Assembly: GCF_000332135.1 (NCBI RefSeq)
Contig: NZ_KB235896.1
Span: forward strand, 4,890,356 to 4,954,355
Direction: 5' to 3'
Source of the DNA: Anabaena sp. PCC 7108
GTDB lineage: Bacteria > Cyanobacteriota > Cyanobacteriia > Cyanobacteriales > Nostocaceae
DNA: 64,000 nt
The notes under the pieces are model-generated. The model saw only the letters and a list, made by a program, of their open reading frames with translations, was not told the DNA's origin and did not search any database. The translations under genes and the position numbers were made by a program. This document shows positions 27,458 to 37,317 of the stretch, one piece after another (the stretch's first letter is position 1; each line of letters opens with the position of its first letter).

Positions 27458-28570
27458 TTACCAATCACCAATTAACAATCTACTGTTATTATCAATAGCG
27501 GTAGGATGACCAGTATGAGTAACTGCACCATATTTTTGAATGTAGCGACGCACTTCTAGAGGAAATTCTGGATAGTCTAAGACTCCATCTCCATCAGCAA
27601 TAGTTGCCCAAAAGTCTCGTAAATCGGGGGCTAGTTCTTTTGCTTGTGCTAATGGTAGGTTTAAGGGAGGTAAAGTTAATAACTTGATCAGGAAGGGGAA
27701 AGAGCGATCGCCCATCCATTCTCTTGATGACTGCTGTAAGTTGGGAAAATCTGGAACTGATTCCACGCGATGAGATACAATTTGTAACCATTCCCTACCG
27801 AGATGATCTCGTTGAAACTCTAGAACACGATAAGGATGAGGATAGCTGACTAAGGAACCAGTGGTAATATCATATACTCCGTCTGCACAAGCTACATCCT
27901 GAACGTGCAAATGCCCTGTAAAGACCAATCTGACTTCATGTTTACGTAATAAATCCAGTAATTCTGGGGCATTTTCTAACATATAGCGATTTGCCATGGG
28001 GTGGTTTGATTGATTAGGCAAATGTTCAACCACATTGTGATGTACCATTACCAAAACCAATTCATCCTTAATCGCTGCCAGTTCTGATTCTAGCCATTTG
28101 AGTTGTGTATCATCCAAACGCCCAATCTGCTGACCCTGGTCATCGAATGAGTTAGAGTTTAGACCTATCAGCCGCACTCCTGGCAATAATGGACAATTGT
28201 AGTAAGGTTGGTCTGGGTTTTCATAGCCAAACTTGCGGTAATAGTGAGGAAAATCAGCGAAAGCAATTGATTGCTCATTTGCCATTAACACGGGTACGTC
28301 ATGATTACCAGGAACAACATAGACAGGAAAGGGAAGTTGAGATAACTTAGTTTGCAACCAAGCGTGGTTCTCTGGTTCACCGTGTTGGGTTAAGTCTCCA
28401 GGAATTAAGATAAAATCTAAATCGAGTTGGATTAAATGTTCGAGTACACTTTCAAAAGCTGGAATACTGACTTCAACAAGATGAAAGCGGCTAGGATGAT
28501 CCCAAATTGTATGGGAAAGCCCAATGTGTAAGTCACTAACTATGGCAAAACGAAAATTGATATTATTCAT
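27458..28570 (-). CDS. Calcineurin-like metallophosphoesterase
   Basis: The 370-residue cytoplasmic protein contains all dinuclear-metal motifs of the calcineurin-like fold: AIVSDLHIG, LIPGDLTQHGEPE, VVPGNHDVP, MVHHNVVEH and VFTGHLHVQD. This arrangement resembles 3',5'-cyclic nucleotide phosphodiesterases (CpdA/class III) more than protein phosphatases, but the substrate is not certain. The C-terminal 100 residues (DLRDFWATIADGDGVLDYPE) are extra relative to CpdA. The last residues GDW and the stop lie within a degenerate repeat (TTGGTGATTGGTAA). Start is ATG 28570. It is divergent from trmB. Confidence 0.88.
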   Translation of the reverse strand: MNNINFRFAIVSDLHIGLSHTIWDHPSRFHLVEVSIPAFESVLEHLIQLDLDFILIPGDLTQHGEPENHAWLQTKLSQLPFPVYVVPGNHDVPVLMANEQSIAFADFPHYYRKFGYENPDQPYYNCPLLPGVRLIGLNSNSFDDQGQQIGRLDDTQLKWLESELAAIKDELVLVMVHHNVVEHLPNQSNHPMANRYMLENAPELLDLLRKHEVRLVFTGHLHVQDVACADGVYDITTGSLVSYPHPYRVLEFQRDHLGREWLQIVSHRVESVPDFPNLQQSSREWMGDRSFPFLIKLLTLPPLNLPLAQAKELAPDLRDFWATIADGDGVLDYPEFPLEVRRYIQKYGAVTHTGHPTAIDNNSRLLIGDW

Positions 28571-28702
28571 TGATTTAAGAAAATGTTAAAAGCAGAAGTG
28601 TAAATGCTCTTTTTCCCAAAGTATAACTCCTGCTTTGCCTGACTGGGGATCAGCAGTCAGACTTAATATTTGTACACATTTAAGTTGATTTTTTTTCACC
28701 AC

Positions 28703-28709
28703 AGGAGAG
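28703..28709 (+). promoter_or_regulatory. Ribosome-binding site deciding the TTG start of trmB
   Basis: AGGAGAG lies 6 nt before TTG 28716. It fixes the start codon because no ATG is available before the conserved N-terminus. Confidence 0.8.
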
Positions 28710-28715
28710 TTAATT

Positions 28716-29351
28716 TTGGCAGTTGTCCGAGTTCGTCAACACGTTAACCCACTTGCTAACAAGTATAAAATACCCGCCAACACTCCAGAATGGAAAAAAG
28801 TTTATGCACAGCCAAATCTACCCCTGCACTTAGATATTGGTTGTGCTAGGGGCAGGTTTTTACTACAGATGGCACAACTGGAACCAAACTGGAATTTTTT
28901 AGGTTTGGAAATTCGGGAACCTTTGGTTGTAGATGCGAATAGGTTATGTTCTGAGTTGGATTTAACAAATTTGCATTATTTATTTTGCAATGTTAATAAC
29001 TCGTTAGTACCTATTTTATCTTCTTTAGGAACGGAAACTTTACAGCGTGTTACAATTCAATTTCCTGATCCTTGGTTCAAAAACCGCCACGCTAAAAGGC
29101 GTGTAGTGCAACCAGAGTTAGTGACAGAATTAGCCGATTATTTGGCGGTTGGTGGGGTTGTATTTGTACAATCTGATCAAAAATTCATTGCTGTGGAAAT
29201 GTGCGATCGCTTTTCTGAACACCCAGCATTTGAGAAAATGGGTACAGAGGAATGGTTAGCAGAGAATCCTCTCCCAGTTTCCACAGAACGGGAAATAGGC
29301 ACTATTAACAAGGGTGAACCAGTTTATCGAGCTTTGTTTGTGAAGCGGTGA
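28716..29351 (+). CDS. trmB: tRNA (guanine-N7-)-methyltransferase
   Basis: TrmB methylates N7 of G46 in the variable loop of tRNA. The 211-residue protein has the AdoMet motif [17 protein letters not shown], the family-specific [11 protein letters not shown] and the signature [17 protein letters not shown]. The end, [17 protein letters not shown], is also conserved. The start is a TTG at 28716 ([12 protein letters not shown] follows), supported by AGGAGAG 6 nt upstream. No ATG fits. It is a monocistronic gene followed by a MITE. Confidence 0.95.
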   Translation: MAVVRVRQHVNPLANKYKIPANTPEWKKVYAQPNLPLHLDIGCARGRFLLQMAQLEPNWNFLGLEIREPLVVDANRLCSELDLTNLHYLFCNVNNSLVPILSSLGTETLQRVTIQFPDPWFKNRHAKRRVVQPELVTELADYLAVGGVVFVQSDQKFIAVEMCDRFSEHPAFEKMGTEEWLAENPLPVSTEREIGTINKGEPVYRALFVKR

Positions 29352-29368
29352 CACGGAGACGCGGTAAT

Positions 29369-29500
29369 TAAGTAGGTGGGCGTTAAAAATTGTCGTTGGG
29401 GTAAGGCAGGGAGCAGGGGGCTTTCTAGCAGGGGGAAAGAGGGTTTCAGCCCTATTTACTTTTCTTCACATACCTTTAAATTTTTCTGTTTACCTACTTA
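29369..29500. mobile_element. MITE-like repeat, family B, copy 2
   Basis: 132 bp with perfect 9-bp ends TAAGTAGGT / ACCTACTTA. It is an inverted relative of 17263-17422. Here the internal CCCCTGC-type array is reduced to a few degenerate units. It lies 17 bp after the trmB stop. Confidence 0.88.
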
Positions 29501-29536
29501 GGGAGATGGGAGAAATAATTAATTACCTACTGCCTT

Positions 29537-29560
29537 CTGTCACCTGTCACCTGTCACCTG
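29537..29560. repeat. STRR, heptamer CTGTCAC x3
   Basis: Three copies overlap the stop and last codons of the downstream-reading REC-histidine kinase gene and encode its end, QVTGDR. Confidence 0.85.
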
Positions 29561-30724
29561 CTGCTGTTTAATCAATGGTAAAGTTACGGTAAATGTTGTT
29601 CCTAAACCAACTTGACTATCAACTAAAATCTCACCACCATGAGCCTCAACACACTTTTTCACAATTGCTAAACCCATACCTGTTCCAGAAATACTGCCGA
29701 CATTTTCTCCCCGATTAAATGGTTGAAATAGCCGTTGTTGATCCTGTTTAGAAATGCCAATTCCTGAATCTTGAACCCGGAAAGTAACTATTTTATCTTG
29801 ACTAATTACTTCAAATTTGATTTTGCTATCAGAGTGAGAATACTTAATTGCATTACTGAGCAAATTTTCTAAAATATGCCGTAACAAACTTTCATCCCAA
29901 AGTGTTTCTTCAAAGTCTCCAAAACTTGTGAAATTTATAATTACGTGTTTTTCTAGCGCCGTCAAATGCACTTCTTCTAGAATTTGGTGACAAAAAGCTT
30001 CTAAATCTAGGCGGCTGAGTTGACTGTGTAATTTACCAGAATCAGCTTTACCGATGAAAGAAACTTCATCTAATAACTGTGCCATATTTTTGATGGCAGA
30101 GCGAATCATCCGCAAATGATTAACTTTTTTCTCTTTAGTTAATTTTTCATCACTGTTTTGTAGCAATCCAGCCGCCAAGAGAATCGTATTTAACGGATTA
30201 CGAATATCATGAGAAAGCATGGAGACAAATTCAGATTTAAACTGATTTATTTCTTTGGCTTTTACCAATTCAGCAGTTCTTTCTTCAACCCTAGTTTCTA
30301 ATGCTTGATTGACAGTTCGTAATTGCTCTAAAACTTGTTTTCTTTCAATTGCATATCGGACTGAACGCACTAATGCATCTGGATTGACTTGCCTTTTTAC
30401 TAAATAATCTTGCGCTCCCTCTCGCACAGCTTCAATTGCTAGTTCTTCATCGTTGGTGTTGGTGAGAACAACAATTGGTGTCCTAGGAGCGTGACTTATC
30501 AACAGTGGTAAAGATGATAATCCTTGACTATCCGGTAAGGTTAAATCTAACAAAATTACATCATAGGTCTGTTGACTTAGTTCAGAAAATGCGTCTCGTA
30601 ATCTTTGCACATGAACTAAACTAAACTCTTTGGTTTGGGCTTGCTTGAGAAACTCTTGTAACAACCTAGCTTCTGCCAAGTTGTCCTCAATCAACAAGAT
30701 TTTTACTGAGTAGCTCGCAGCCAT
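29540..30724 (-). CDS. Hybrid REC-histidine kinase
   Basis: The 394-residue protein begins with a receiver domain (VKILLIEDNLAEARLL, phospho-acceptor D60 in VILLDLTLPDSQG). A coiled-coil linker is followed by HisKA with H172 in FVSMLSHDIRNPLNTILL and a complete HATPase ([39 protein letters not shown]). There is no membrane segment. N-terminal REC plus kinase fits the response-regulator-kinase type that relays signals from an upstream kinase. I chose ATG 30724 (MAASYSVK) because CAGGAA sits just upstream. The frame runs open to 30835 into the previous gene. It lies 77 bp after the Rcp1-like gene, in the phytochrome operon. Confidence 0.9.
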   Translation of the reverse strand: MAASYSVKILLIEDNLAEARLLQEFLKQAQTKEFSLVHVQRLRDAFSELSQQTYDVILLDLTLPDSQGLSSLPLLISHAPRTPIVVLTNTNDEELAIEAVREGAQDYLVKRQVNPDALVRSVRYAIERKQVLEQLRTVNQALETRVEERTAELVKAKEINQFKSEFVSMLSHDIRNPLNTILLAAGLLQNSDEKLTKEKKVNHLRMIRSAIKNMAQLLDEVSFIGKADSGKLHSQLSRLDLEAFCHQILEEVHLTALEKHVIINFTSFGDFEETLWDESLLRHILENLLSNAIKYSHSDSKIKFEVISQDKIVTFRVQDSGIGISKQDQQRLFQPFNRGENVGSISGTGMGLAIVKKCVEAHGGEILVDSQVGLGTTFTVTLPLIKQQQVTGDR

Positions 30725-30801
30725 AATTTCCTGGTTTAATCCCCCTCTAATTTCTGATTGCTGAGTCCTGAACAATAATTTTCCTCCCATGCTTTCTGGC
30801 C

Positions 30802-31248
30802 TTAATCTGATGGTAACGTAGCGGTAGCAAACCAAAATTCCTCAATCCCTTTAACGATTTGAAATAGTTGGCTGAGGTTACGAGATTTGGTGATGTAGCA
30901 GTTTACGTGTAAGTCGTAGCTGTGGTAGATGTCATCTTCGTTTTTGGAAGTTGTTAACACTACCACAGGAATACGTTTGAGTTTGGGGTCTGATTTAATT
31001 TCCGCTAGTACCTCTCGTCCATCTTTTCTGGGTAAGTTCAAATCTAGTAAGATCAGGTCGGGGCGTGGTGCATCTGCATATTCGCCTTCTTGACGGAGAT
31101 AAGCCATAGCGTCTATGCCATCTCTAACTGTCACTACCTGATGGGGTAATGTACTAGTTTTTAATGCTTCTTGAATCAGACGGATGTCGGCTTTATTATC
31201 CTCAACTAAAAAGATTATTTTGTGTGTTTCTTCCGTTTCTGCGCTCAC
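30802..31248 (-). CDS. Rcp1-like response regulator of the phytochrome operon
   Basis: The 148-residue single receiver resembles Rcp1, partner of the cyanobacterial phytochrome Cph1. It has [21 protein letters not shown]69 in [37 protein letters not shown] and [20 protein letters not shown]. The start is a GTG at 31248, with GGAGG 8 nt upstream, inside the 3' end of the phytochrome gene (47-bp overlap in another frame). Translation is therefore likely to be coupled. GTG 31254 is too close to the same ribosome site. The frame extends farther upstream but only as a shadow of the phytochrome. Confidence 0.9.
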   Translation of the reverse strand: MSAETEETHKIIFLVEDNKADIRLIQEALKTSTLPHQVVTVRDGIDAMAYLRQEGEYADAPRPDLILLDLNLPRKDGREVLAEIKSDPKLKRIPVVVLTTSKNEDDIYHSYDLHVNCYITKSRNLSQLFQIVKGIEEFWFATATLPSD

Positions 31249-33499
31249 GCTCACGTCCTCCGGCTGGAATGGTAAAGTAGAAGGTTGCGCCCTGTCCGAG
31301 TTGCGACTCAACCCAGATCCGCCCCCGATGACATTCGACAATTTTCTTACAAATTGCCAAGCCCATACCTGTGCCGGGATATTCATCCCTGGTGTGTAGG
31401 CGTTGAAAGATAATAAAAATGCGATCGCTAAATTGCGGATCTATGCCAATTCCATTATCTCGCACTGATAACAACCACTCATCTTCTAACCTCTCTGCAC
31501 CTATATGGATTTGCGGTGGTTTTTCACTGCGGAATTTGATGGCGTTACCTACCAGGTTCAGAAATAGCTGCATCAGTTGGGTACTGTCAGCCATGACAGT
31601 GGGTAAGGGGTCATGGGTAATAATAGTACCTGTTTCGGAAATGCGTTTGCGTAGATTGCTGAGAGCGCGTTCTAAGGCTGTGTCTACTTCAGTCACTTGA
31701 AATGCGATCGCTTGGGTATCAACTTTAGAATATGCTAGTACGTCATCAATTAACGTCTGCATTAAGCTCACTCCCTCGACTGCGTAGTTGATAAACTCTT
31801 TTGCATCTTCATCAAGTTGGGCTTCATAGCGCATCTCTAACAACTGCACATAATTGGCTACTTGATTAAGTGGTTCTTGCAAATCATGGGAAGCGACATA
31901 GGCAAATTTTTTCAATTCGGCATTAGAACGTTCTAAATCTTGCGCCAATTGAGCTAATTCATCAGCTTGACGCAGGACAATATTTACGATTCCCTTCCGC
32001 AGTTCTAAAGCTGCTCTAATCTCTACATATTTCCAGGGTAAAGATGTTAATCTGACTGTTTCTTTCCACAATTCAAATGATTTACGTGGACACAAACGCA
32101 AATTTCCATGTGCTTGACTAACTTCAAATGCCTTATGAGGATCACCACCCCAATTTACAGTTTGAATTACTTCCGGTCGGAACCACAAAACATAATTCCG
32201 CTGGGAAATAGGAATAGCTAACAAACCACTAGCGACATTTTTGAAGCTGACAGCATCTGGATAAAGACTAGGAAGAGAATCTGTATAAAATACCTCGTCC
32301 TCGACATTATTCTTCAACCATTCAACTAAAAAGTTTAAATCTTCTTCTTTGGGAGTTTCCCCAATCAGGGTATAATTTCCCCCAAAACAAACTGCTGCTC
32401 CTTTTGCACCAGTTAAATCCAGAAGATTTGGCTGATTTTTCACCAACCCATCAATAAAGTTATCCTCTTGGGACATATATTCAACTAAGAGTGATTGAAT
32501 ATATGTCAAATTCATTCGATAGTCATAATCTTCTGTTTCTTCTCTGGCAGAAATTTCCGAAAATATCAATCTTCCTAAAAATTCGCAAGCTTTCCGCAAT
32601 TCATAAGAAACATATTTGGGTGTTTGATGATGACAAGCAATCAATCCCCACAGTTTTTGGTCTTTAATCAAAGAGATAGTCAAAGAAGCGCCCACGCCCA
32701 TATTATGTAAATATTCTGTATGGCAAGATGCAGCACTTCTGAGACTAGATTGTGTTAAATCAACTGGACGCTCAGTTACAGGATTATTGACAGGAAAAAT
32801 TTCTATAGGTTGAGAATGAGCATCCGGGATTAATCTAATTGAATTGGAAATAAATAATTTTCTGGCAGGTTTGGGAATATCTGACTCTGGAAAGTGTAAA
32901 CCCAAGTAAGGTTCTAAACTTTCGATTTTTTCTTCAGCGATCACAGAACCATGTCCATCATCATCGAATTTATATAACATGATTCTGTCAAATCCCGTCA
33001 CTTTACGGACTTCCTGGACGATGATTTGACCAAATTCTCGGAGATTTTTAGTAGTTTCTAGTTGATTTATGGATGCTCTTGCTAAATGATAAAAGCTTAA
33101 AAATGGAATATTTTCTTGGGAAATAGCAGGTTCTAATTCCAGGATTAAAAACCCTTCAATATTCCGGTGAAATACGGCATCAAATACTGTGTATTCATCA
33201 CCTTTTTTTCTAATCCAAATTTTGGTAGGATTAATAAAATCTAAATTCTGTTCTGATAAACCAGATTTAATTCTTTCTATTTGGAAGGGATCTACTAAAT
33301 CTTCTAATTTTTTTTCCAACATATTCTCGGTAGAAATTCCGAAAATATTTAAGGTGTTATTACTAACTTGCAATACTTTTAATTCTGGTTCTTCTAAAAC
33401 TAACAAAATACCATGAGGTTGAATTTTGCTCGAAATATGAATTGGTGCTTCTTTCAAGCTGGTAACATTCACATTCTGCACTTGTAACCCTATATTCAT
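31202..33499 (-). CDS. Cph1-type phytochrome histidine kinase
   Basis: The 765-residue red/far-red photoreceptor has the PAS-GAF-PHY-HisKA-HATPase order. Positions coincide with Synechocystis Cph1: bilin-attachment Cys at 259 ([17 protein letters not shown]), Asp 207 of the DIP motif ([15 protein letters not shown]), His 290 ([11 protein letters not shown]) and phospho-acceptor His 538 ([14 protein letters not shown]). The presence of Cys259 argues for a phycocyanobilin-binding phytochrome rather than an N-terminal-Cys bacteriophytochrome. The PHY tongue includes [20 protein letters not shown]. HATPase motifs [17 protein letters not shown] and [11 protein letters not shown] are intact. Its 3' end overlaps the response-regulator gene, and a REC-kinase gene follows, making a three-gene light-signalling operon. 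Confidence 0.95.
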   Translation of the reverse strand: MNIGLQVQNVNVTSLKEAPIHISSKIQPHGILLVLEEPELKVLQVSNNTLNIFGISTENMLEKKLEDLVDPFQIERIKSGLSEQNLDFINPTKIWIRKKGDEYTVFDAVFHRNIEGFLILELEPAISQENIPFLSFYHLARASINQLETTKNLREFGQIIVQEVRKVTGFDRIMLYKFDDDGHGSVIAEEKIESLEPYLGLHFPESDIPKPARKLFISNSIRLIPDAHSQPIEIFPVNNPVTERPVDLTQSSLRSAASCHTEYLHNMGVGASLTISLIKDQKLWGLIACHHQTPKYVSYELRKACEFLGRLIFSEISAREETEDYDYRMNLTYIQSLLVEYMSQEDNFIDGLVKNQPNLLDLTGAKGAAVCFGGNYTLIGETPKEEDLNFLVEWLKNNVEDEVFYTDSLPSLYPDAVSFKNVASGLLAIPISQRNYVLWFRPEVIQTVNWGGDPHKAFEVSQAHGNLRLCPRKSFELWKETVRLTSLPWKYVEIRAALELRKGIVNIVLRQADELAQLAQDLERSNAELKKFAYVASHDLQEPLNQVANYVQLLEMRYEAQLDEDAKEFINYAVEGVSLMQTLIDDVLAYSKVDTQAIAFQVTEVDTALERALSNLRKRISETGTIITHDPLPTVMADSTQLMQLFLNLVGNAIKFRSEKPPQIHIGAERLEDEWLLSVRDNGIGIDPQFSDRIFIIFQRLHTRDEYPGTGMGLAICKKIVECHRGRIWVESQLGQGATFYFTIPAGGRERERRNGRNTQNNLFS

Positions 33500-33921
33500 C
33501 TCGATTACCCTTTATTATCTAGGTGCGTCAAGAGCAGAATTAGCGATAGATTTTCTCACCTGTCAAGGTTAGTATTCTACCTAAATGTAAATCTCTTAGC
33601 GCTTTTAATTAAATTAATTTGCAGATTATTTCAGAAATATGCCGAAGCTGTAATAATTTTCCTATTTGTCTCGGCAAGAAATTAAATGAGCTATTTAGCT
33701 AATTCGCCATTTCCACTAAGCTTAATTTTTTTGTCCTGCTTAATATCATTTTATTTCTAATTTGTCATTGGGTATAGTTACCCTAATCTGCCAACTGGTT
33801 TCAGTGTAACAGGCAGTTTTACTGAATACCGATAAGAAATGTAAAATACAGGCGATTAAATAAATAGTTTTTATGTAGCTATGTTAAGTAAAAAATCAAT
33901 AACATAATTTTGTTGATCAAC
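33500..33921. other. Intergenic region upstream of the phytochrome operon
   Basis: This 422-bp A+T-rich spacer lies between the phytochrome start and the 3' end of the mannosyltransferase-like gene. No gene, repeat family or clear operator was seen. The phytochrome promoter should be here. Confidence 0.5.
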
Positions 33922-35427
33922 TCAAATCCAAGTTCTAAACCACATCCGCAGGTGATAGTCTTTCAGAGAAAGAGGTAAACCCAAATAAATAGGCATCCAA
34001 AAAACAAAAGCAGCGACAATAATGAATGTAATTGTTACACCAAGCGCACGCAATTCTCGATGATAACTACGAAGACATTGATCAACAAACCAAGCGATGG
34101 CTATAAATACAAATACAACTGCACACATATAATGGTAAATAAACACGCAGCGATTTACCTTCACCCAAGGTAAGAAATTAGCTGCATAGTTAATAACTAA
34201 ATATAAAGCAATCCAAGTATCAACACCGAGATTTTTAGGAATAAAAACGCGTTTTTGCTGTATTCCTGGTAAAACCATTTTTACAAATAGCATTCCTATT
34301 AAAAATATAATTGCTGCCAAGCCAAACCACCATAAAAAAGGATTACCCATAGCATGGACATCATAAACCACTTTCCCAGCACCAGCAGGTAAAGGAGGAC
34401 CAAATACAGGGAGGGGATCTTTAATACTTTGAGTTGTTTGATAATAATAAGCCATCGGTCGAGTTAATAATGGCCATTTGTACCAAGCTGCACAATAAGG
34501 ATGTACACTAGCGCTATTACCACCCAACTGAAGATGAAACTTCAAAATCTGTTGATGAACCGCTATAAATCCATACCTTTTATCTAGTTGGAGGTGAGGA
34601 ATCCAAATTAGACTGTAGATGATGGCGGGGATAATTCCTAAATAGGATATCATCTGGAAAATATTAATTTGAGTGATATTTTGCAGTGGAGTTTGAATAG
34701 TCACATCGTCTGTTTTTACTTGAGATTCAACAGTAGAATTTAAGAGATACAAATAAGAGAATAAAGGAACGCGGGGTGACGGTGAAAAAGATTGCAGCCA
34801 AGGAATTATCCAAGCTGCTATCCACATTCCATAAGCACCTGCAAGAAACCATAAGCCATTCCACTTAGTACCGACTGACGCACCAAAACTAACCCCCGTC
34901 AGAACTAACCACAACCAACGCTGTTGTTTCTGTTTTTCTAAAGCTAATAAAAACAACCATTGCCCTAGTAAACCAAAGATAACTATATAGATATTACTAA
35001 GTGCATAACGAGATTCTACCAAAAACAAACCGTCACAAGCTGTAAATAAACCTGCTAATAAAGCGAAGCTACGGCGATAACTTAATTGATAAGTTAGTAA
35101 AACAACTATTAAAGGAATAAATGAACCTGTTAAAGCATTTGCCCAACGATAACTCCAAGGGGATAATAAAGAACCTGTCAACCCATTGACTGTATCGTGC
35201 CAAAAGGGGATGTGACTACCAATCCAAATACCAATGCCGATGATATATTGACTGAGGGGTGGGTGAGCATTAAAAAATGGGGTATGAGTAAGATAGTTAT
35301 TGCCAAATTGGGCAAAGTAAACTTCATCAAATACCAAAGTGTTAAATCGATTCAGTCCCCAAAAACGTAAGGCAACTGAGAGGATAAAAATCCCTGCCAT
35401 TCCCATTCTGAACCATGTTTTAGTCAT
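33922..35427 (-). CDS. Dolichyl-phosphate-mannose--protein mannosyltransferase-like enzyme (GT39)
   Basis: The 501-residue multi-spanning protein belongs to the PMT family, which moves a sugar from a lipid phosphate carrier to an acceptor on the outer face of the membrane. The first external loop has the hallmark FDEVYFAQFGNNYLTHTPFF (acidic DE pair) followed by NAHPPLSQYIIGIG. About ten or more helices follow. A C-terminal segment reads GNPFLWWFGLAAIIFLIGML. The substrate in cyanobacteria is unknown, possibly surface proteins. The start codon ATG 35427 sits in a degenerate AATGACTAATCACT repeat with no Shine-Dalgarno, so the exact start is uncertain. Confidence 0.88.
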   Translation of the reverse strand: MTKTWFRMGMAGIFILSVALRFWGLNRFNTLVFDEVYFAQFGNNYLTHTPFFNAHPPLSQYIIGIGIWIGSHIPFWHDTVNGLTGSLLSPWSYRWANALTGSFIPLIVVLLTYQLSYRRSFALLAGLFTACDGLFLVESRYALSNIYIVIFGLLGQWLFLLALEKQKQQRWLWLVLTGVSFGASVGTKWNGLWFLAGAYGMWIAAWIIPWLQSFSPSPRVPLFSYLYLLNSTVESQVKTDDVTIQTPLQNITQINIFQMISYLGIIPAIIYSLIWIPHLQLDKRYGFIAVHQQILKFHLQLGGNSASVHPYCAAWYKWPLLTRPMAYYYQTTQSIKDPLPVFGPPLPAGAGKVVYDVHAMGNPFLWWFGLAAIIFLIGMLFVKMVLPGIQQKRVFIPKNLGVDTWIALYLVINYAANFLPWVKVNRCVFIYHYMCAVVFVFIAIAWFVDQCLRSYHRELRALGVTITFIIVAAFVFWMPIYLGLPLSLKDYHLRMWFRTWI

Positions 35428-35628
35428 TAGTGATTAGTAATTAGTCATTGGTGATTTTATCAGAAATAAACGGATTTAATACTCCTACTCTAGGGTAAGG
35501 CCAAAGGCATAGGTCTACACGTAGGTTGTGTTCAGCAATTCAAAACTGGATAACTTCTGGCTTCTTTAAAAAAAATTAACAATTATTCGAGATAATAACT
35601 GTACATAAAATAGGAAATCCAATACACC

Positions 35629-36033
35629 ATGTCACAATTAGAACGACTACTAAAAATGGCAGAAGATGAGTTAACTGAGTACAGCACTGATGCCCGCAAG
35701 ATGGAAAAAATGCGCCGGAAGATAGGTATATCAGTCTCATTAGCAGAACAGCGGCAAATTAAAGCTGAATTATTGGCTACCATGCAAACCAGTAAAATTG
35801 CAGAAATAGTGGAGGAACAACGACAAGCAGCAGCTTTACCATTTTGGGGAATTGCTGGATTGGGTTTGTTATTTGGGATTTCTCTCAATCAACCAATATG
35901 CTTATTAGCAGCGGTACTGGGAACGGTGGCAGCTTTTAGAATTCAGAAATGGGGTTGGCAATTGCAAGCAACTCGTCTATTGTTACGCACATTGGAAGAT
36001 ATTGAAGCACGTATTGCTCAACCAAATAAGTAA
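35629..36033 (+). CDS. Coiled-coil membrane protein of unknown function, 134 aa
   Basis: The first 65 residues are charged and helical (LERLLKMAEDELTEYSTDAR, then RKIGISVSLAEQRQIKAELL). Two hydrophobic helices follow at about 70-85 (LPFWGIAGLGLLFGI) and 88-105 (PICLLAAVLGTVAAF). A short amphipathic tail ends RTLEDIEARIAQPNK. I do not recognise a family, though it looks like a conserved cyanobacterial protein. The start ATG 35629 has no strong ribosome site. It stands alone between the divergent mannosyltransferase-like gene and the TerB-like gene. Confidence 0.7.
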   Translation: MSQLERLLKMAEDELTEYSTDARKMEKMRRKIGISVSLAEQRQIKAELLATMQTSKIAEIVEEQRQAAALPFWGIAGLGLLFGISLNQPICLLAAVLGTVAAFRIQKWGWQLQATRLLLRTLEDIEARIAQPNK

Positions 36034-36177
36034 TCAAACAGATACATACCTGATTTAGTTTGCAAAAAAAAATTTAGTCAACCGGATCTAGAGAATGTCC
36101 CGTAGGTTGCTAAACTAACAATTGTTACTTGTGTGTTATCGGTTATTACTAAAAAACTTTTGATGGAGATAGAAATT

Positions 36178-37230
36178 ATGACAAAGTATGATCAGATATT
36201 TAACTCAAAAGAAACCACAGAAGAATCACTAAGTCCAGAAGAGGCAGTAGCAGCGATCGCAGTTATTACTGCCATAGTTGATTCTTCCATTGAAGACATA
36301 GATGCAGACAGTTTAGCAGACATTCTCTGGGAATTCGAGGTTTTTGACGAATACTCAGAAGAGGATATGACAGAGTTAGTTGATAGACTAATAGCGATCG
36401 CAGCAGCAGAAGGACTCGGACCTCTGTTTAATACCGCTAATGCTAGTCTGGCAGATGATGTAGTACTGGATGGCTTTGCGGCTGGGGTAATTATGCTGTT
36501 AGACGAGGATCTGAGTATCCCCACGCAAAAACAGCCTTACCTGAAAAAACTACAGCAAGCTTTAGAGATGGAAGATGAAGAAGCGGAGGAAATTACCAAA
36601 GAGGTGATAGCCGCTATTCAAGAAGCCGAAGAAGATGAAGAATACGGAGAAGACGAATATCAAACCATCATAGTTGATGACCTGGGTCAGCAGGTGTATG
36701 AGTCACCCTTGGGTAATTTTATCGTTCCCATACCAGTTAACCCAGATCAAGGGGGAAAAATTCAAAGTCAAGAAGGAATAGTTGGCTTTTCTGATGATGT
36801 CGGAACTTTACTGAGAATTGATTATTATCCTCTCCCTTCAGAATATGTAGAGGAAATCGAGTCTAAAGGACAGGAAAAATATTTGCACTCAATTCTTGTA
36901 GATAAGTATTTACCCCAGGCGATTTTTGCCAATGTTCCAAGTGCTAAGGTCAAGTATACCGAATATTTGCAAGATATTGCGGAGGGGTCTTACTATACCT
37001 TAGTCGATATGCCTAAAGGTTCAACGATTTCTAAACAAGAAAATAACGGAAATGCGATCAGATTAGATGCTTATCGAGGACTTTTAGCCTTTGTCAATGG
37101 AGAATTTTTGTATATAGTTAGCAGTCAGCGCAGCTTTTTTAATGGTGATACTCCCGGTTCTATTGAGGAGGAAGCTGAGGACATCAAGCAGCATATTTTA
37201 GTGTTTGTGGATACTATCGAGTTTAGTTAA
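36178..37230 (+). CDS. Acidic two-domain protein with a possible TerB-like N-terminus
   Basis: The 350-residue soluble protein is very acidic. Residues about 10-145 are helical (LSPEEAVAAIAVITAIVDSS, then IDADSLADILWEFEVF and EDMTELVDRLIAIAAAEGLG) and resemble a tellurite-resistance TerB-like helical domain. An acidic bridge follows (EEAEEITKEVIAAIQEAEED). The C-terminal half is a beta-rich domain (VYESPLGNFIVPIPVN, LLRIDYYPLPSEYVEEI, GEFLYIVSSQRSFFNGD). I know no name for the C-terminal part. ATG 36178 was chosen since GGAG lies 9 nt upstream. In-frame ATG 36163 and GTG 36133 are alternatives. Function is unknown. Confidence 0.7.
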   Translation: MTKYDQIFNSKETTEESLSPEEAVAAIAVITAIVDSSIEDIDADSLADILWEFEVFDEYSEEDMTELVDRLIAIAAAEGLGPLFNTANASLADDVVLDGFAAGVIMLLDEDLSIPTQKQPYLKKLQQALEMEDEEAEEITKEVIAAIQEAEEDEEYGEDEYQTIIVDDLGQQVYESPLGNFIVPIPVNPDQGGKIQSQEGIVGFSDDVGTLLRIDYYPLPSEYVEEIESKGQEKYLHSILVDKYLPQAIFANVPSAKVKYTEYLQDIAEGSYYTLVDMPKGSTISKQENNGNAIRLDAYRGLLAFVNGEFLYIVSSQRSFFNGDTPGSIEEEAEDIKQHILVFVDTIEFS

Positions 37231-37317
37231 TTGGGACTTTTTGCAGTTGTAATTAGGGGTGATGTCTGTGGACAAAACCCTTTTTTAATTTTTTTCAGTG
37301 ATTCAAATACAGTATCT

